Part shown: piece after piece, positions 50,475 through 61,258 of the stretch | How positions within the stretch are numbered: the first letter of the stretch is position 1 | How the letters are laid out: each line of letters opens with the position of its first letter | Source of the DNA: Lacibacter luteus | GTDB taxonomy: Bacteria; Bacteroidota; Bacteroidia; Chitinophagales; Chitinophagaceae | Assembly: GCF_004118265.1 (NCBI RefSeq) | Contig: NZ_SDHW01000003.1 | Location: forward strand, 248,001 to 312,000 | DNA: 64,000 bases | Reading direction: 5' to 3' | Translations under genes and position numbers: made by a program | The notes under the pieces: generated by a model | What the model saw: the letters and a program-made list of their open reading frames with translations, nothing else | Told to the model about the DNA's origin: nothing | The model's database searches: none

Positions 50475-53400
50475 TTATAATCCAATGTTAACGCCAACGT
50501 TAAAGCTTCTAGCTTGAGGTACAGAGTTGCGATCAACACTTGGGTTACCATTGCCATTACCGTTTGAAGAAATTTCAGGATCGTATCCTGTGTACTTCGT
50601 TAAAGTAAAGGCATTAAGGATTTGTGCATAGAAACGGAAATTGTTGATACCGATTTTTTCTGTAACAGTTTTAGGTAAAGAATAGCCTAAGGTTAAAGAA
50701 CGCATTTTAAGGAAGTCTCCTTTTTCAACGTTTTCGCTCATAACAATACCAGAGCCGTTTGAAATATTATCGCCGAATACAATGCGAGGAATGGTTGTTA
50801 CATCGCCTGCTTTGGTCCAACGGTTTAATACTTCTGTAGAGTTGTTCCAGCTACGCATATCTCTTAAACCTGCTTTTGTACCATTGTATACATAGTTACC
50901 GCCACTGAAGAAGAACAGCATGTTCAAATCAAAACCATTATAACGAATGGTATTATCCCAACCTCCTGTCCATTTAGGAAGTGCTGGACCCATAATAATT
51001 CCATCGTTTGCCTGATCTGCAACACGTGGAGCAACGGCGCCGGATGAAACCAATGTCCAACGTGAAGCTACAGGAGCCGCATGGTTGTATTGTACTGCCG
51101 TACCATCACGATAATAGAAGATTCGTTGTCCGTTTGCAGGGTTAACACCACCTGAACGTACAACATAAAAACTACCGATTGACTGACCAACACGGATCAT
51201 GCTTGGGCGCTCAAGACCCGATGTTGCCGGTTGAATATCGGCATTACCTGCAGCAAGAGCAGTTACTTCGTTTTTCAATGTTGTTATGTTGAAACTCGTA
51301 TTCCAGGAAAACCCTTGTTTTTGGATAACGTTGGCATTGATTGTAAATTCAAAACCTTTGTTGCTCATACTACCAACGTTGGTAAGAATTGAGTTACCGG
51401 GAATACCTCTTGATGGCGCTTGTGGTTCTGCCAGAATAAGATTATCTACATTGTTAATGTAATAAGTAGCTTCAACATTCAAACGGTTTTTGAGGAATCC
51501 AAGCTCAAGCCCGATGTCAGTTTTCTGACTGGTTTCCCACTTAAGGTTACGATTACCTGCCTGTGAGAAGAATAAAGAAGGATTACTGCCATATAACCCA
51601 CTGCTGAAAAAGCTCCAGAATGCAAAATCATTAATACCTTGATTGTTACCAACAACACCATAACTGCCTCTAAGTTTAAGATTGCTTAAAACGTTAGAGA
51701 TATCTGAGTTTTTGAAAAACTCTTCTTCACTAACTACCCAACCGGCAGAAGCACCCCAGAAGTTACCATATTTATTTTCTGGAGCAAATGCTGAATAACC
51801 ATCACGACGGCCGTTAATTGATAAAAGATACTTTTTATCGTAATCGTAGTTTACACGACCAAAGAAAGAAACCAGATAGTTTTCGCTAAGGAAGTTTGCG
51901 AAAGGCACAATGGTATTGAAGCCACCCTGAAATTCGTTGTAAAACGGATCGGTTACACCTTGACGGTTTGCACCCCATCCATCAGAGGAAGTATATTGCT
52001 GTTCGTTACCTACAAGTGCAGTAAGATTGTGGTTGCCAAAACTCTTTACATAGTTCAGTACATTGGTCCAGTTCCATCTTCTGAATGTTTGAAGGTTATT
52101 AAAGGCAGAACCACCGTTTGAAACACCATCACCATGTAATGCATTCTGGAATGTTTTGTTTACAACATTCAGATTGTCGATGCCAAATGTTGTACGGAAG
52201 CTTAAACCATCTATGATTTTTACATTACCGTACACGTTTGAAATAATGCGATCGCTTGTTGAAGAGAACCGGTTAAGATCCAATAAAACCTGAGGGTTTG
52301 TAAACTGTAAAGCTGTAAGATTACCGCCTTGTCCGATTGTATTACTTACAGTGTTGATGTTATATGCGCCGTTGTTCAAATAAACAGGAACGTTTGGCAT
52401 CAGGTTAAAACCTAAACGGGCAATACCGGATGTTGCAAATGCGCCACCTGGAACCGATCCTGAGTTAACGCCTGTATTATTTGTATTTGCATATTGAAAT
52501 TTGCCACCGATAGTAATGCGGTTATTTACTTTATGATCAAGGTTCATTGTGGCATTTAAACGTGTGAAATCGTTTTGTCTGATCATGCCTTCCTGCTTGG
52601 TATAGCCAGCAGAGAAATAGTAATTTGTTTTTTCGTTAGCACCAGAAACACTTACGTTATGATTTTGTGATGTTCCTGTTCTGTAAATAACATCATACCA
52701 TTTTGTATCAACAGGGTTTCCATCTGGACCGATATAAGGATAAAAACCTCTTGTAGTTCCATTAGGAGGAGTTCCTGCGTTTGTTAAGCCTTCGTTCTTG
52801 ATGGTTTCGTATTCACGACCATTAAGAACAGGTATAAGATTGTATGGTTTTGTAAAGCCAACCCATGCATCATAGCTTACACGTGCACGGCCTTGCTTAC
52901 CTTTTTTTGTGGTGATGATTAATACACCGGCAGATGCTCTTGAACCATAGATCGCAGCAGCTGCTGCATCTTTTAAAACCTCGATGCTTTCAATGTCGGT
53001 AGGGTTAATATCTCCCAGAGGGTTGTTTGCGGCATTACCATTACCAACATCTCCTGAAAAAGATGGAATACCATCAACTACAACAAGTGGAAATGAACTT
53101 AAGCTGATTGAGTTTACACCACGTATACGAATAACCGGAGGATTATTAACAACACCGTTCGGGATTGTGATGCTAACACCAGCTGCACGACCGGATAATG
53201 CCTGATCGAAACTTTGTACAGGTAAATCCTTAACCTTATCGCCTCCAATAGTTACAACACTACCGGTAAGATCTTTTTTGCGTACTGTACCATACCCTAC
53301 AACCACAACCTCTGACAATGCTTTGTCTTCGGATGCAAGTTTTACGGCAAATTCGCTTCTGTTGCCAATACTTACTTCTTGGGCGGCAAAATTTACAAAA

Positions 53401-53618
53401 GTAAAAACCAAAATTCTTGCTGATGCCGGAACAGTTAATCGGAAACTTCCGTCTGTTCCTGTAGATGTACCAACTGTAGTACCTTTTACTGTTACGGATA
53501 CGCCGGCAAGAGGGCTTCCGTCTTTTTCGTCTGTTACCTTACCGGTAACCGTCTTATCCTGTGCTAGGATCTGTAAAGAGCACAGCAGAAAAGACATCAT
53601 AATTACAAGTTTTCTCAT
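50475..53618 (-). CDS. SusC/RagA-family TonB-dependent transporter 1
   Basis: 1047 residues from the ATG at 53618 (MRKLVIMMSFLLCSLQILAQ signal peptide); the longer frame to 53717 is not used. The N-terminal CarboxypepD-like extension (about 22-100: DKTVTGKVTDEKDGSPLAGV) leads to ALSEVVVVGYGTVRKKDLTG. The plug domain includes VDGIPSF and VLKDAAAAAIYGSRASAGVL, followed by a beta-barrel. It imports ligand across the outer membrane powered by TonB. Its first 90 residues closely resemble those of susC2 at 55.4-58.5 kb. About 240 bases of leader lie upstream. Confidence 0.94.
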   Translation of the reverse strand: MRKLVIMMSFLLCSLQILAQDKTVTGKVTDEKDGSPLAGVSVTVKGTTVGTSTGTDGSFRLTVPASARILVFTFVNFAAQEVSIGNRSEFAVKLASEDKALSEVVVVGYGTVRKKDLTGSVVTIGGDKVKDLPVQSFDQALSGRAAGVSITIPNGVVNNPPVIRIRGVNSISLSSFPLVVVDGIPSFSGDVGNGNAANNPLGDINPTDIESIEVLKDAAAAAIYGSRASAGVLIITTKKGKQGRARVSYDAWVGFTKPYNLIPVLNGREYETIKNEGLTNAGTPPNGTTRGFYPYIGPDGNPVDTKWYDVIYRTGTSQNHNVSVSGANEKTNYYFSAGYTKQEGMIRQNDFTRLNATMNLDHKVNNRITIGGKFQYANTNNTGVNSGSVPGGAFATSGIARLGFNLMPNVPVYLNNGAYNINTVSNTIGQGGNLTALQFTNPQVLLDLNRFSSTSDRIISNVYGNVKIIDGLSFRTTFGIDNLNVVNKTFQNALHGDGVSNGGSAFNNLQTFRRWNWTNVLNYVKSFGNHNLTALVGNEQQYTSSDGWGANRQGVTDPFYNEFQGGFNTIVPFANFLSENYLVSFFGRVNYDYDKKYLLSINGRRDGYSAFAPENKYGNFWGASAGWVVSEEEFFKNSDISNVLSNLKLRGSYGVVGNNQGINDFAFWSFFSSGLYGSNPSLFFSQAGNRNLKWETSQKTDIGLELGFLKNRLNVEATYYINNVDNLILAEPQAPSRGIPGNSILTNVGSMSNKGFEFTINANVIQKQGFSWNTSFNITTLKNEVTALAAGNADIQPATSGLERPSMIRVGQSIGSFYVVRSGGVNPANGQRIFYYRDGTAVQYNHAAPVASRWTLVSSGAVAPRVADQANDGIIMGPALPKWTGGWDNTIRYNGFDLNMLFFFSGGNYVYNGTKAGLRDMRSWNNSTEVLNRWTKAGDVTTIPRIVFGDNISNGSGIVMSENVEKGDFLKMRSLTLGYSLPKTVTEKIGINNFRFYAQILNAFTLTKYTGYDPEISSNGNGNGNPSVDRNSVPQARSFNVGVNIGL

Positions 53619-53862
53619 GTAGTGTTGATTTATGATTGAAAATTGATTCCAATACGAATAGGGTTTAAAATAGGTTGGAATTATGAATATAAGGTATTCG
53701 GGAAAATATTGCAGCAATCACAAAACCAATTCGTACAAATTTTCTAATCTTTTACCTGACTTAAAAATTAGACAAGATTTATCGTTTAAAGCTGCACATT
53801 ACCATAAACAATTGCATTTGACGCTTATTTACAGGATGCCTCAGAATTATTTTCTTAAATAA

Positions 53863-53892
53863 AAAGGCCGCCTCACAAATGAGGCGGCCTTT
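53863..53892. terminator. Terminator after susD2
   Basis: Thirteen-base arms AAAGGCCGCCTCA / TGAGGCGGCCTTT with loop CAAA, flanked by A-run and ATTTA. It lies 21 bases after the susD2 stop and upstream of the susC1 leader. Confidence 0.9.
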
Positions 53893-53913
53893 ATTTAGTT
53901 GGAAAACTATTTA

Positions 53914-55347
53914 TTATTTATAACCCGGATTTTGTTGCATGTTCGGATTAGCATTCAACTCAGTTTGCGGAATTGGTAATACGAATCTGTAATCATTTGC
54001 AGGTAAAGTTTGGCCTGTAACCGTAGGTGCATCAGCAGCCAAACGTTGTACAGCTAAGCCTTTACGTTTCAAATCCCAAAAACGATGACCTTCAAATGGC
54101 AATTCTTTAAAACGTTCTGTTATAATCGCATCTATCGCCGCCTGTTTAGTAGCAAAAACTTCATTTACATAACCTGTAATGCGGGCAGCACGTAATGCAT
54201 TAATATCGCTTTCAGCACTGTTTGCTCCGGTTATTTTGTTTTGCTCAGCTCTTGCTTCAGCACGGATAAGATACATTTCGCCTGTTCTGTAAACTTTTGC
54301 ATTGTTTACATTTTCAGTACCGCTACCAATACCACCACCAATGTATTTTACAACTATACGGGATGGGCGACCGAGACCAGAATAAATAGGTTCGTCTTTA
54401 ATATAAGTTGCAAAACGAACGTCGTTTGTCTGATCGTAACTGTTCCACAGTTTTGAAGAAGGCTTCCAGATGTTTGTACCAGGAGCCGTTACCAAGCCAG
54501 TGTTTCTGAATAATGAACCAATACGGCCACCTACAGAAACTGTTCTTACTAATTGGAATGCAACTTCAGTTGTATTTGCATCAGACCATATACCAGGAAA
54601 TTGTGCCGATGTAGCTAAAGGCAAAGCATTAATGTATGCCGTTGCATAGGTTTCAGCATCTGCCCAGTTACCAGTGTACAATGCAATACGTGCATGAAGC
54701 CCATTAGCAGCCGCAAGTGTTGCTCTGTTTTTATCAGTCAGATTGTTTGGAAGCAATGGTTTTGCTTCATTGATATCTGCATTGATTTTTTGGAAATATT
54801 CTGCGAGTTGAATTCGACCTTGCGGAAGTAAGTTTGGCGTTGTCATGTAAGGCATTGCCAAAGCAGTAGCATTATAGTTTCCGCAATAGTATCTGAACAA
54901 TTCAAAATGACAATACGCTCTTAAAAAGAGTGCCTCGCCTTTTAAACGAGCACGTTTTGTATTGTCGCCAACTTTTGTAGAGTCTGCTGTATTAACAACT
55001 GCAAGAATACGATTTGCTCTGTCAATAATAGTATAGTTGGGGTTAATAGCTGTGAAGTTATCACGGATACCAACATCTGTAGGTGAATATTGCCATTCGT
55101 GTGTTGTTGCTGCATTGTAAAACTCACCGGCAGTAGCAACTTCATCAGAAAGGGTGGAGTTGAACAAAATGCCCATTTCAACACCAACACCTGCATATGC
55201 ACCAATAACAGCTGATTCTACGTTGGTAACGGTTTTTAATGCCACATCGCCGGCAATAAGATCTGTTTCCTGGATGTTGATCAACTTCTTACAAGAAGAA
55301 GCAGATAACAATGCAACCAAAGGAAGTATTAATTTATATTTTTTCAT
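53914..55347 (-). CDS. SusD/RagB-family outer-membrane lipoprotein 2
   Basis: 477 residues from the ATG at 55347 (MKKYKLILPLVALLSASSC); an ATG four codons earlier is an alternative. Lipobox with Cys19. SusD motifs include RLKGEALFLRAYCHFELFRYY and RTGEMYLIRAEARAEQN, with ITERFKELPFEGHRFWDLKR near the C-terminus and the ending MQQNPGYK. It is paired with susC2, 23 bases downstream of it. It is clearly a different subfamily from SusD1, so the two pairs probably take different ligands. Confidence 0.93.
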   Translation of the reverse strand: MKKYKLILPLVALLSASSCKKLINIQETDLIAGDVALKTVTNVESAVIGAYAGVGVEMGILFNSTLSDEVATAGEFYNAATTHEWQYSPTDVGIRDNFTAINPNYTIIDRANRILAVVNTADSTKVGDNTKRARLKGEALFLRAYCHFELFRYYCGNYNATALAMPYMTTPNLLPQGRIQLAEYFQKINADINEAKPLLPNNLTDKNRATLAAANGLHARIALYTGNWADAETYATAYINALPLATSAQFPGIWSDANTTEVAFQLVRTVSVGGRIGSLFRNTGLVTAPGTNIWKPSSKLWNSYDQTNDVRFATYIKDEPIYSGLGRPSRIVVKYIGGGIGSGTENVNNAKVYRTGEMYLIRAEARAEQNKITGANSAESDINALRAARITGYVNEVFATKQAAIDAIITERFKELPFEGHRFWDLKRKGLAVQRLAADAPTVTGQTLPANDYRFVLPIPQTELNANPNMQQNPGYK

Positions 55348-55370
55348 TTTTTCAAACATTTTGTGATCGA

Positions 55371-58300
55371 TTAGAAGTTAATATCCAAGCCTACAACCAT
55401 TGCTCTAGGGTTCGGGAATTCGTGCAAACTGATATTGTTATCATCTTCAGGATCCTGACCACGCCAAGGGCTCCAGATAAAGAGGTTCTGACCTTGTACG
55501 TAGAATTTAGCAGACTTAATTAAGCGGAAGCTGCCAACTGAAATTTCAGGAATTTGATATGAAACATTCAGGTTTCTGAAACGAAGGAATTGTGCTTCGT
55601 GTACATCAGACGAAGTAAAGCCTCTGTCGTAAGCAGGTGATTGATAATACTTCACATCACCTGGTTTTTGCCATTGGTCAGTTAACAGAATTCTGTTAGC
55701 GTTAACTGCGTTGTGGTAACCAGGGGTACCTCTGGTTGTCCAGTTTTCTGTATTGTTATAACGTGTAACATCAAACTGGTAAGAGAATAATGCACTGATT
55801 GTAAAACGTTGAATACGTACATCAGCAGTAAAGCCACCAATGTGTTTAGGAAGGAATGTACCGAATTTGTGGAACAATGCACCTTCGCTAACATTGGTAG
55901 TTGTAGTTCCATCTGCTTTTTCAAACATTGGACGACCTGTTGCAGGATCTGCACCAAGGTAATGTTGTGTATAGTGTGTACCGTATGGCAAACCTTCTTT
56001 AATAATAAAGGTTCCTACAACGTATTCACTCACAAGTCCAAGGTCTTCAATTTTGTTTTTATTAATCGAGTGGTTACCACCGATCGTGATATCAATATTC
56101 TTTGTTTTAAGAACATCAACACTTACAGTAAATTCCAAACCCTTGTTCGACATTGTACCTGCATTAATTGGCAAAGTACCGCCTCCAAAACCTGAGTTAC
56201 CTGGCAATGGTTGACTTACGAACAAATCTTTTGTGATGTTTCTGTAAGCTTCAACAGTAAATCTTGCTCTGTTTTTCCATAATGCGAAATCAACACCGAT
56301 GTTTGTTTTCTCAATGGTTTCAATTTTCAGATTAGGGTTACCTGGTGTTGCCGGAACTAAACCGGTAAGTGATGAACCTGCAAATGCATTTGTATTAGAG
56401 AAAGTAGGCATTTGAGGACCGAGATAGTTAGTAACACCATAAATACCGCCACCTGAAATTCCGTACGTGCCGGTACCAATAGATCCAATGTTAGGAACAG
56501 CGCCATAAGATGCCTTCACTTTCAGATCTGTTAACACGTTTTGATTGCTCAGGAAATTTTCTTTGATCGCATCCCAACTAAGACCAACAGCCCAAGTTGT
56601 GATTTCTTTGTTTGCTTCATTCAGGATTCTTGAAGTACCATCTCTTCTTAAGCTACCGCTGATTGTATACTTGTTATCATATGTATAGCGACCAGTTGCG
56701 AAATAAGAACGGATACCAAATCCGGATTTAGCACTCGATGCAGGTTGTGTATATGTACCTGATGTAGTTGTTAAAGAACCTGCACCTTGTCCTGTTTGGT
56801 TTAAACGTGGATCGAGGTTATAAAGTACAAATCCTAAACCTTTTTGATAGCCTCTTACAACTTCGAAATAAGCTCCTGCTTCGAGGTCATTCTTACCAAA
56901 GCGTTTAGAGAAAATTGCAGACGTTGTATTAATGAGTTGTGTTCTCATTCTAAACGTTTCAGCATCATAGCCAGAGTTGCCAGGTAATTGAAGACTACCA
57001 ACATAAGAGTTGGCATTAATTGCACGTTGAGCATACTCACTACCAATATCAACACCAAAGGTGTTTTTAATTGTTAAATAAGGCATGATTTTGAAAGCAG
57101 TAGTAATACCTGAGTTGATTTTGATTTGCTTATCAGTCCAGGTAGAATTGTTAGCACCTTCAATTGCGTTGCCGATTTGTTTCAGGAATGTTGCTGTTTG
57201 AGCGCCAAAGAGTAAGCTTCCATTAGGTCCGCCATATGGATTTTCGTAAGGTTTTGCTCTCCAAACAATCTGGAAAGGGTTACGTGGCGAGTTACCATAC
57301 CAGGAACCTTCGTTTTGATCGGTATGTGAAAAACCAACCAATGTATTGAATTGCAGGCTGAATTTGCCAATTGTATTGTCAAGATTAAATCTTGTAGTGT
57401 AACGCTTTAATCTTGATTTCAGATCCACACCTTTCTGATCAAAATATGAAGCAGACATGAAATATCTTGTAGCAGTAGTACCACCACTCATATTAATTTC
57501 ATGTGTTTGCGAAAGACCTTGTCTGAAAAGGATATCGTAAAAATTAGTGTTGATACCACCTAAACTGTCACGCAGAAAATCTCTGCGAGCCTGCTCAGTA
57601 GAAGTTGCTGTTGCGTAAGTTGGATTCAATTTTGAGTAAGCCCAACCAGCGCCGGTACTTGCAACACCCATCAAGCCTAAACGTTCTTCATACTGCATAA
57701 TTTCAGTAGTATTCATCATGTTAAACTTATTAGGGTTTGGAGCTTGCGTCATACCAATCTGAGAGCGATAAGTAAAGTTTGCCTGTCCGGATTTACCTCT
57801 TTTGGTTGTAATTACGATAACACCCAAACCACCACGTGCACCATATTGTGCAGCAGCGCTCGCATCTTTCAATACTGTAATTGATTCGAAATCGTTGGGG
57901 TTAACAGTTTGCATGTCGAAAGAAGGAAGAGGAACTCCATCTACAATAAACAAAGGCTGTTGACCTGCACCTGAAATTGACGAAATACCACGGATTGTGA
58001 TATTTGCACTTGCTCCAGGCTGGCCGCTTCCTGAGTTTACCAACATACCTGGTGCACGACCTTGCAGGGCTTGATCAAATGCTCCAACCGGTACAGTTTC
58101 CACAACTTTGCCGCTTAAAATTGATGCAGAACCAGTAAACTGGGTCTTCTTTTCACGTGAATAACCTGTTACAACAACTTCCTGCAGGTTTTTTTCATTA
58201 GAACCTAAACCAACATTAATTGTAGATCGGCCACTGATGGCCATTTCTATGGTTTCGTAGTTAACAAAAGTAAAAATGAGGGATTTAGCAGAAGAGGGGA

Positions 58301-58490
58301 TACTCAATCGATAAAGTCCATCGGCACCAGTGGTTGTTCCAATAGTTGTGCCTTTTACTGTTACAGATACTCCTGCCAATGGAGTTCCGTCTTTTTCGTC
58401 TGTTACTTTACCGGTAACAGTTCTGTCTTGTGCAAATACCTGTGTAATACACAGTAAGAGCACAAACGCAATACTTACAAGTTTTCTCAT
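55371..58490 (-). CDS. SusC/RagA-family TonB-dependent transporter 2
   Basis: 1039 residues. Signal peptide (MRKLVSIAFVLLLCITQVFAQ), CarboxypepD-like extension (DRTVTGKVTDEKDGTPLAGV) and then NLQEVVVTGYSREKKTQFTG. The plug domain contains IVDGVPLPSF and VLKDASAAAQYGARGGLGVI, and the barrel ends NPRAMVVGLDINF. Complete outer-membrane transporter. The signal region and extension are near-identical in style to SusC1, but the barrel differs strongly, as expected for different ligands. No sigma/anti-sigma pair accompanies either system. Confidence 0.94.
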   Translation of the reverse strand: MRKLVSIAFVLLLCITQVFAQDRTVTGKVTDEKDGTPLAGVSVTVKGTTIGTTTGADGLYRLSIPSSAKSLIFTFVNYETIEMAISGRSTINVGLGSNEKNLQEVVVTGYSREKKTQFTGSASILSGKVVETVPVGAFDQALQGRAPGMLVNSGSGQPGASANITIRGISSISGAGQQPLFIVDGVPLPSFDMQTVNPNDFESITVLKDASAAAQYGARGGLGVIVITTKRGKSGQANFTYRSQIGMTQAPNPNKFNMMNTTEIMQYEERLGLMGVASTGAGWAYSKLNPTYATATSTEQARRDFLRDSLGGINTNFYDILFRQGLSQTHEINMSGGTTATRYFMSASYFDQKGVDLKSRLKRYTTRFNLDNTIGKFSLQFNTLVGFSHTDQNEGSWYGNSPRNPFQIVWRAKPYENPYGGPNGSLLFGAQTATFLKQIGNAIEGANNSTWTDKQIKINSGITTAFKIMPYLTIKNTFGVDIGSEYAQRAINANSYVGSLQLPGNSGYDAETFRMRTQLINTTSAIFSKRFGKNDLEAGAYFEVVRGYQKGLGFVLYNLDPRLNQTGQGAGSLTTTSGTYTQPASSAKSGFGIRSYFATGRYTYDNKYTISGSLRRDGTSRILNEANKEITTWAVGLSWDAIKENFLSNQNVLTDLKVKASYGAVPNIGSIGTGTYGISGGGIYGVTNYLGPQMPTFSNTNAFAGSSLTGLVPATPGNPNLKIETIEKTNIGVDFALWKNRARFTVEAYRNITKDLFVSQPLPGNSGFGGGTLPINAGTMSNKGLEFTVSVDVLKTKNIDITIGGNHSINKNKIEDLGLVSEYVVGTFIIKEGLPYGTHYTQHYLGADPATGRPMFEKADGTTTTNVSEGALFHKFGTFLPKHIGGFTADVRIQRFTISALFSYQFDVTRYNNTENWTTRGTPGYHNAVNANRILLTDQWQKPGDVKYYQSPAYDRGFTSSDVHEAQFLRFRNLNVSYQIPEISVGSFRLIKSAKFYVQGQNLFIWSPWRGQDPEDDNNISLHEFPNPRAMVVGLDINF

Positions 58491-58668
58491 ACTCGTTTAA
58501 GGTTTATTAGTGAAAATTGTTTCAGTTGTTGAAGTGTTATCAGAGGATTAAGTCAGTTATTTTGGGTGCTTTTTAAAAAAAGCGATGCCAAATGTAACGG
58601 CAAATGTTAAGACTTGTTAACAGGAAGACAGAAATATTACAATGTTGCTGCTTTAAAACACAATTTTT

Positions 58669-61074
58669 TTATGAACGGTATGTCTTCTTTTTACCTGTAG
58701 TAATTAATAACACAGGTAGTAACACAAGGTTCGTGATCATGGCTACTAAAAGCGTAAGCGATGTAAGCCAACCCAATGCCTGTGTTCCGCCAAAGCCTGA
58801 GAAGCAGAAAATAATAAAACCAGCTACCAATACCAGTGATGTATAAATAATACTGATGCCTGTATGTCGAATGGTTTGTTTTACTGTTTCAGCAGTTTCA
58901 TGTTTGTGCAAGGGTAATTCCTGTTTGTAGTTAATTAAAAAACGGATGGTAACATCAATGGCAATACCAAGTGCAACACTGAAAACCAACACGGTACTTG
59001 GCTTTAGCGGAATGCCAACCCAGCCCATTACGCCGGCTGTTATAACCAAAGGAATAATATTTGGAATAAGTGAACAGATAAGAATACGTAACGATCGGAA
59101 CAGGTATAACATGCACAATGCAATTAATAAAAAAGCCCAGAAAATACTTTCTTTTAAACCGTTAATAATAAAACGACTGCCTTCTACGAAAATAATACTC
59201 GTGCCTGTTAACTGAATATTTGCCGAACGTTGTAAACGGCTTGAATCAATTTCGGCTGCTTTTACTTCCCCTTTGTTGATCATTGCAGCATATTCAATGC
59301 TGTCGGCGTTAAACAATTCTTCTGCTTTTTGTTGAACTGCTGTCAGAATTTTCGGCAAGCTGTCACTGCCAACATCGGCCATGTTTACACTAATGCGGGC
59401 TTTTTGTTTTGTGCTGTCAACAAAGTTGCTTACCAGTTTTACGAAGTTGTTGTTCTTGCTGTTACTGTCTGCTTTCATTTGCAGATAAGGTGCAAGAAAT
59501 GCAAGATCAAATTCATTAGGCACCTGGTACATATTACTATCGCCATCGTAATAAGCCTGACGTGCAAATTTCAACCCTTCCGTTAATGCAAGTGCTTTAC
59601 CAATTTCCGGGCGACGTTGCAGATATTGTACAAGCGAATCAATTTTTGTTAAGTTGGAAATACTGCGTACTGCACCTTGTTTCTTTTTAGTGTCAACCAC
59701 AATTTCCAATGGCATTACACCGGAAAAATGTTGTTCAAAGAATTTCAGATCAACATAGAGTTTATCATTTTTTGGCAAATCATCAACAATGTAACCAACG
59801 CTTTTTAAACGCATAACACCCATTAATGAAACCAGTACTAATACTGTTGTTGCAGTGTAAATGTATTTTGGATGATTGAATACCCACAACTCAATACGCA
59901 TGATCCATCTGTTGAGGCGCTCATTTTCGAGGTAACGTACATGACGTTGTTTTGGTGCAGGTAAATAACTTAATACAACCGGAATAAGAATAAATGAAAT
60001 GACAAACAGCACCATAATGTTGATGCCAGCAACAATACCAAACTCACGAAGGATTTGGCTTTTGGTTAACGCAAATACTGCAAAACCAATGGCAGCAGCA
60101 ATGTTACAGAAGAGTGTAACAATACCCATCCGCCCGATCATATTGATGAGCGAAAGATTTTTATCGCCTGTTTTTTTATACTCTGTATGAAATTTATTGA
60201 GGAAGTATACACAGTTGGGAATACCAATTACAACCATCAATGGCGGAATCAATGCATTAAGGATGGTGATCTTATAACCAAACATCACCATTGTTGCAAT
60301 GCTCCAGATAACACCAATAATCACCACTGCCATGCTTAACCACATGGTGCTGAACGAACGGAAGAAAATCAACAGAATTAATGCAGAAAGCAATACCGAG
60401 CCCAGTAAAAAATATTGCATTTCCGAAGCTATACGTGTACTCATTACCGTACGTACATGCGGCAAACCACTAAGGTGCATGGTTGTATTATATTCTTTCT
60501 CAAATGCAGTTACGAGTTTAATTACACCGTTAACTGATACATCTCTTTTCTTTGAGTTAAGAACTTCTTTATTAATGCGCACAGCAATCATGTACACGTT
60601 CGCATCAGGGTTATAGAACAAACCCTTATAAAACGGAAGATTGTACAATACCTGTTTGCAACTGTCGAGTTGTGCCTGTGTGGAAATTGTTTGTGGAAAC
60701 ACAGTTACGGTACGTAATTTTTCACCGGTTGTATCTTTTATCAAGGCCACAGCCGCACTAATGCTAAGTACATCTTCAACACCTTTTACTTTTTTTATTT
60801 CGCTTTGCAAGTTGGTGAACGAACGAAAGAAATTCAACTCAAACAGATCTTTCTTCTCAAAGCCTACTACCAGCAAACTACCATCTTCACCAAACTTCTT
60901 TTTGAACGCTTCGTATTCGAGGTATTTCGGATGATCGATAGGAATTGCTTTTGCATTGTCGTAGCTGCGTTGCACTTTGGCAGCAAAAAAAGCCATTACG
61001 GCGGTTGAAAGAATTACAGCTATTAAAAGAGGAAGTCTGTTACGCAATACCCATTTACCCAAGTTATACCACAT
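58669..61074 (-). CDS. MMPL/RND-family transporter
   Basis: 801 residues from the ATG at 61074 (MWYNLGKWVLRNRLPLL). A single helix is followed by a large periplasmic loop (about 45-210), then five or six helices (about 220-390: YFLLGSVLLSALILLIFFRS, IGIPNCVYFLNKFHTEY). The second half repeats this: helix near 410, loop 440-620, helices to the end (IALCMLYLFRSLRILI, GIAIDVTIRFLINYKQ). The layout is that of RND exporters of the MMPL/HAE3 type, which move lipids or hydrophobic compounds. No partner gene is adjacent. Confidence 0.88.
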   Translation of the reverse strand: MWYNLGKWVLRNRLPLLIAVILSTAVMAFFAAKVQRSYDNAKAIPIDHPKYLEYEAFKKKFGEDGSLLVVGFEKKDLFELNFFRSFTNLQSEIKKVKGVEDVLSISAAVALIKDTTGEKLRTVTVFPQTISTQAQLDSCKQVLYNLPFYKGLFYNPDANVYMIAVRINKEVLNSKKRDVSVNGVIKLVTAFEKEYNTTMHLSGLPHVRTVMSTRIASEMQYFLLGSVLLSALILLIFFRSFSTMWLSMAVVIIGVIWSIATMVMFGYKITILNALIPPLMVVIGIPNCVYFLNKFHTEYKKTGDKNLSLINMIGRMGIVTLFCNIAAAIGFAVFALTKSQILREFGIVAGINIMVLFVISFILIPVVLSYLPAPKQRHVRYLENERLNRWIMRIELWVFNHPKYIYTATTVLVLVSLMGVMRLKSVGYIVDDLPKNDKLYVDLKFFEQHFSGVMPLEIVVDTKKKQGAVRSISNLTKIDSLVQYLQRRPEIGKALALTEGLKFARQAYYDGDSNMYQVPNEFDLAFLAPYLQMKADSNSKNNNFVKLVSNFVDSTKQKARISVNMADVGSDSLPKILTAVQQKAEELFNADSIEYAAMINKGEVKAAEIDSSRLQRSANIQLTGTSIIFVEGSRFIINGLKESIFWAFLLIALCMLYLFRSLRILICSLIPNIIPLVITAGVMGWVGIPLKPSTVLVFSVALGIAIDVTIRFLINYKQELPLHKHETAETVKQTIRHTGISIIYTSLVLVAGFIIFCFSGFGGTQALGWLTSLTLLVAMITNLVLLPVLLITTGKKKTYRS

Positions 61075-61243
61075 GCTGTCAGATACGTTTAATTTAAAAT
61101 AAGCAGCGCAAAGAAACGCCATTCTGCCTGAAAACATGCAGAAAATTTGGTCTTAAATGCGCCTGTAAACGATAGCAGTATTGAATTTGCCTGCAATCTT
61201 TCGCTTTGCAGCATCGTTTTTTAACAGCTGTTTCAAAACCTGC

Positions 61244-61251
61244 TAAATTTG
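61244..61251 (+). promoter_or_regulatory. TAnnTTTG -7 element of porZ
   Basis: TAAATTTG, seven bases before the ATG at 61259. Confidence 0.45.
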
Positions 61252-61258
61252 AGAACTG

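Noticed and set aside
53619-53717. Longer SusC1 N-terminus
   Set aside because: The extra 33 residues precede a perfect signal peptide start and are aromatic/AT-derived; the ATG at 53618 matches the start of SusC2.
49009-58490. Polysaccharide utilisation locus
   Set aside because: Only susCD pairs are present; no glycoside hydrolase, lyase, sulfatase or hybrid regulator is adjacent, so a PUL call is not supported.
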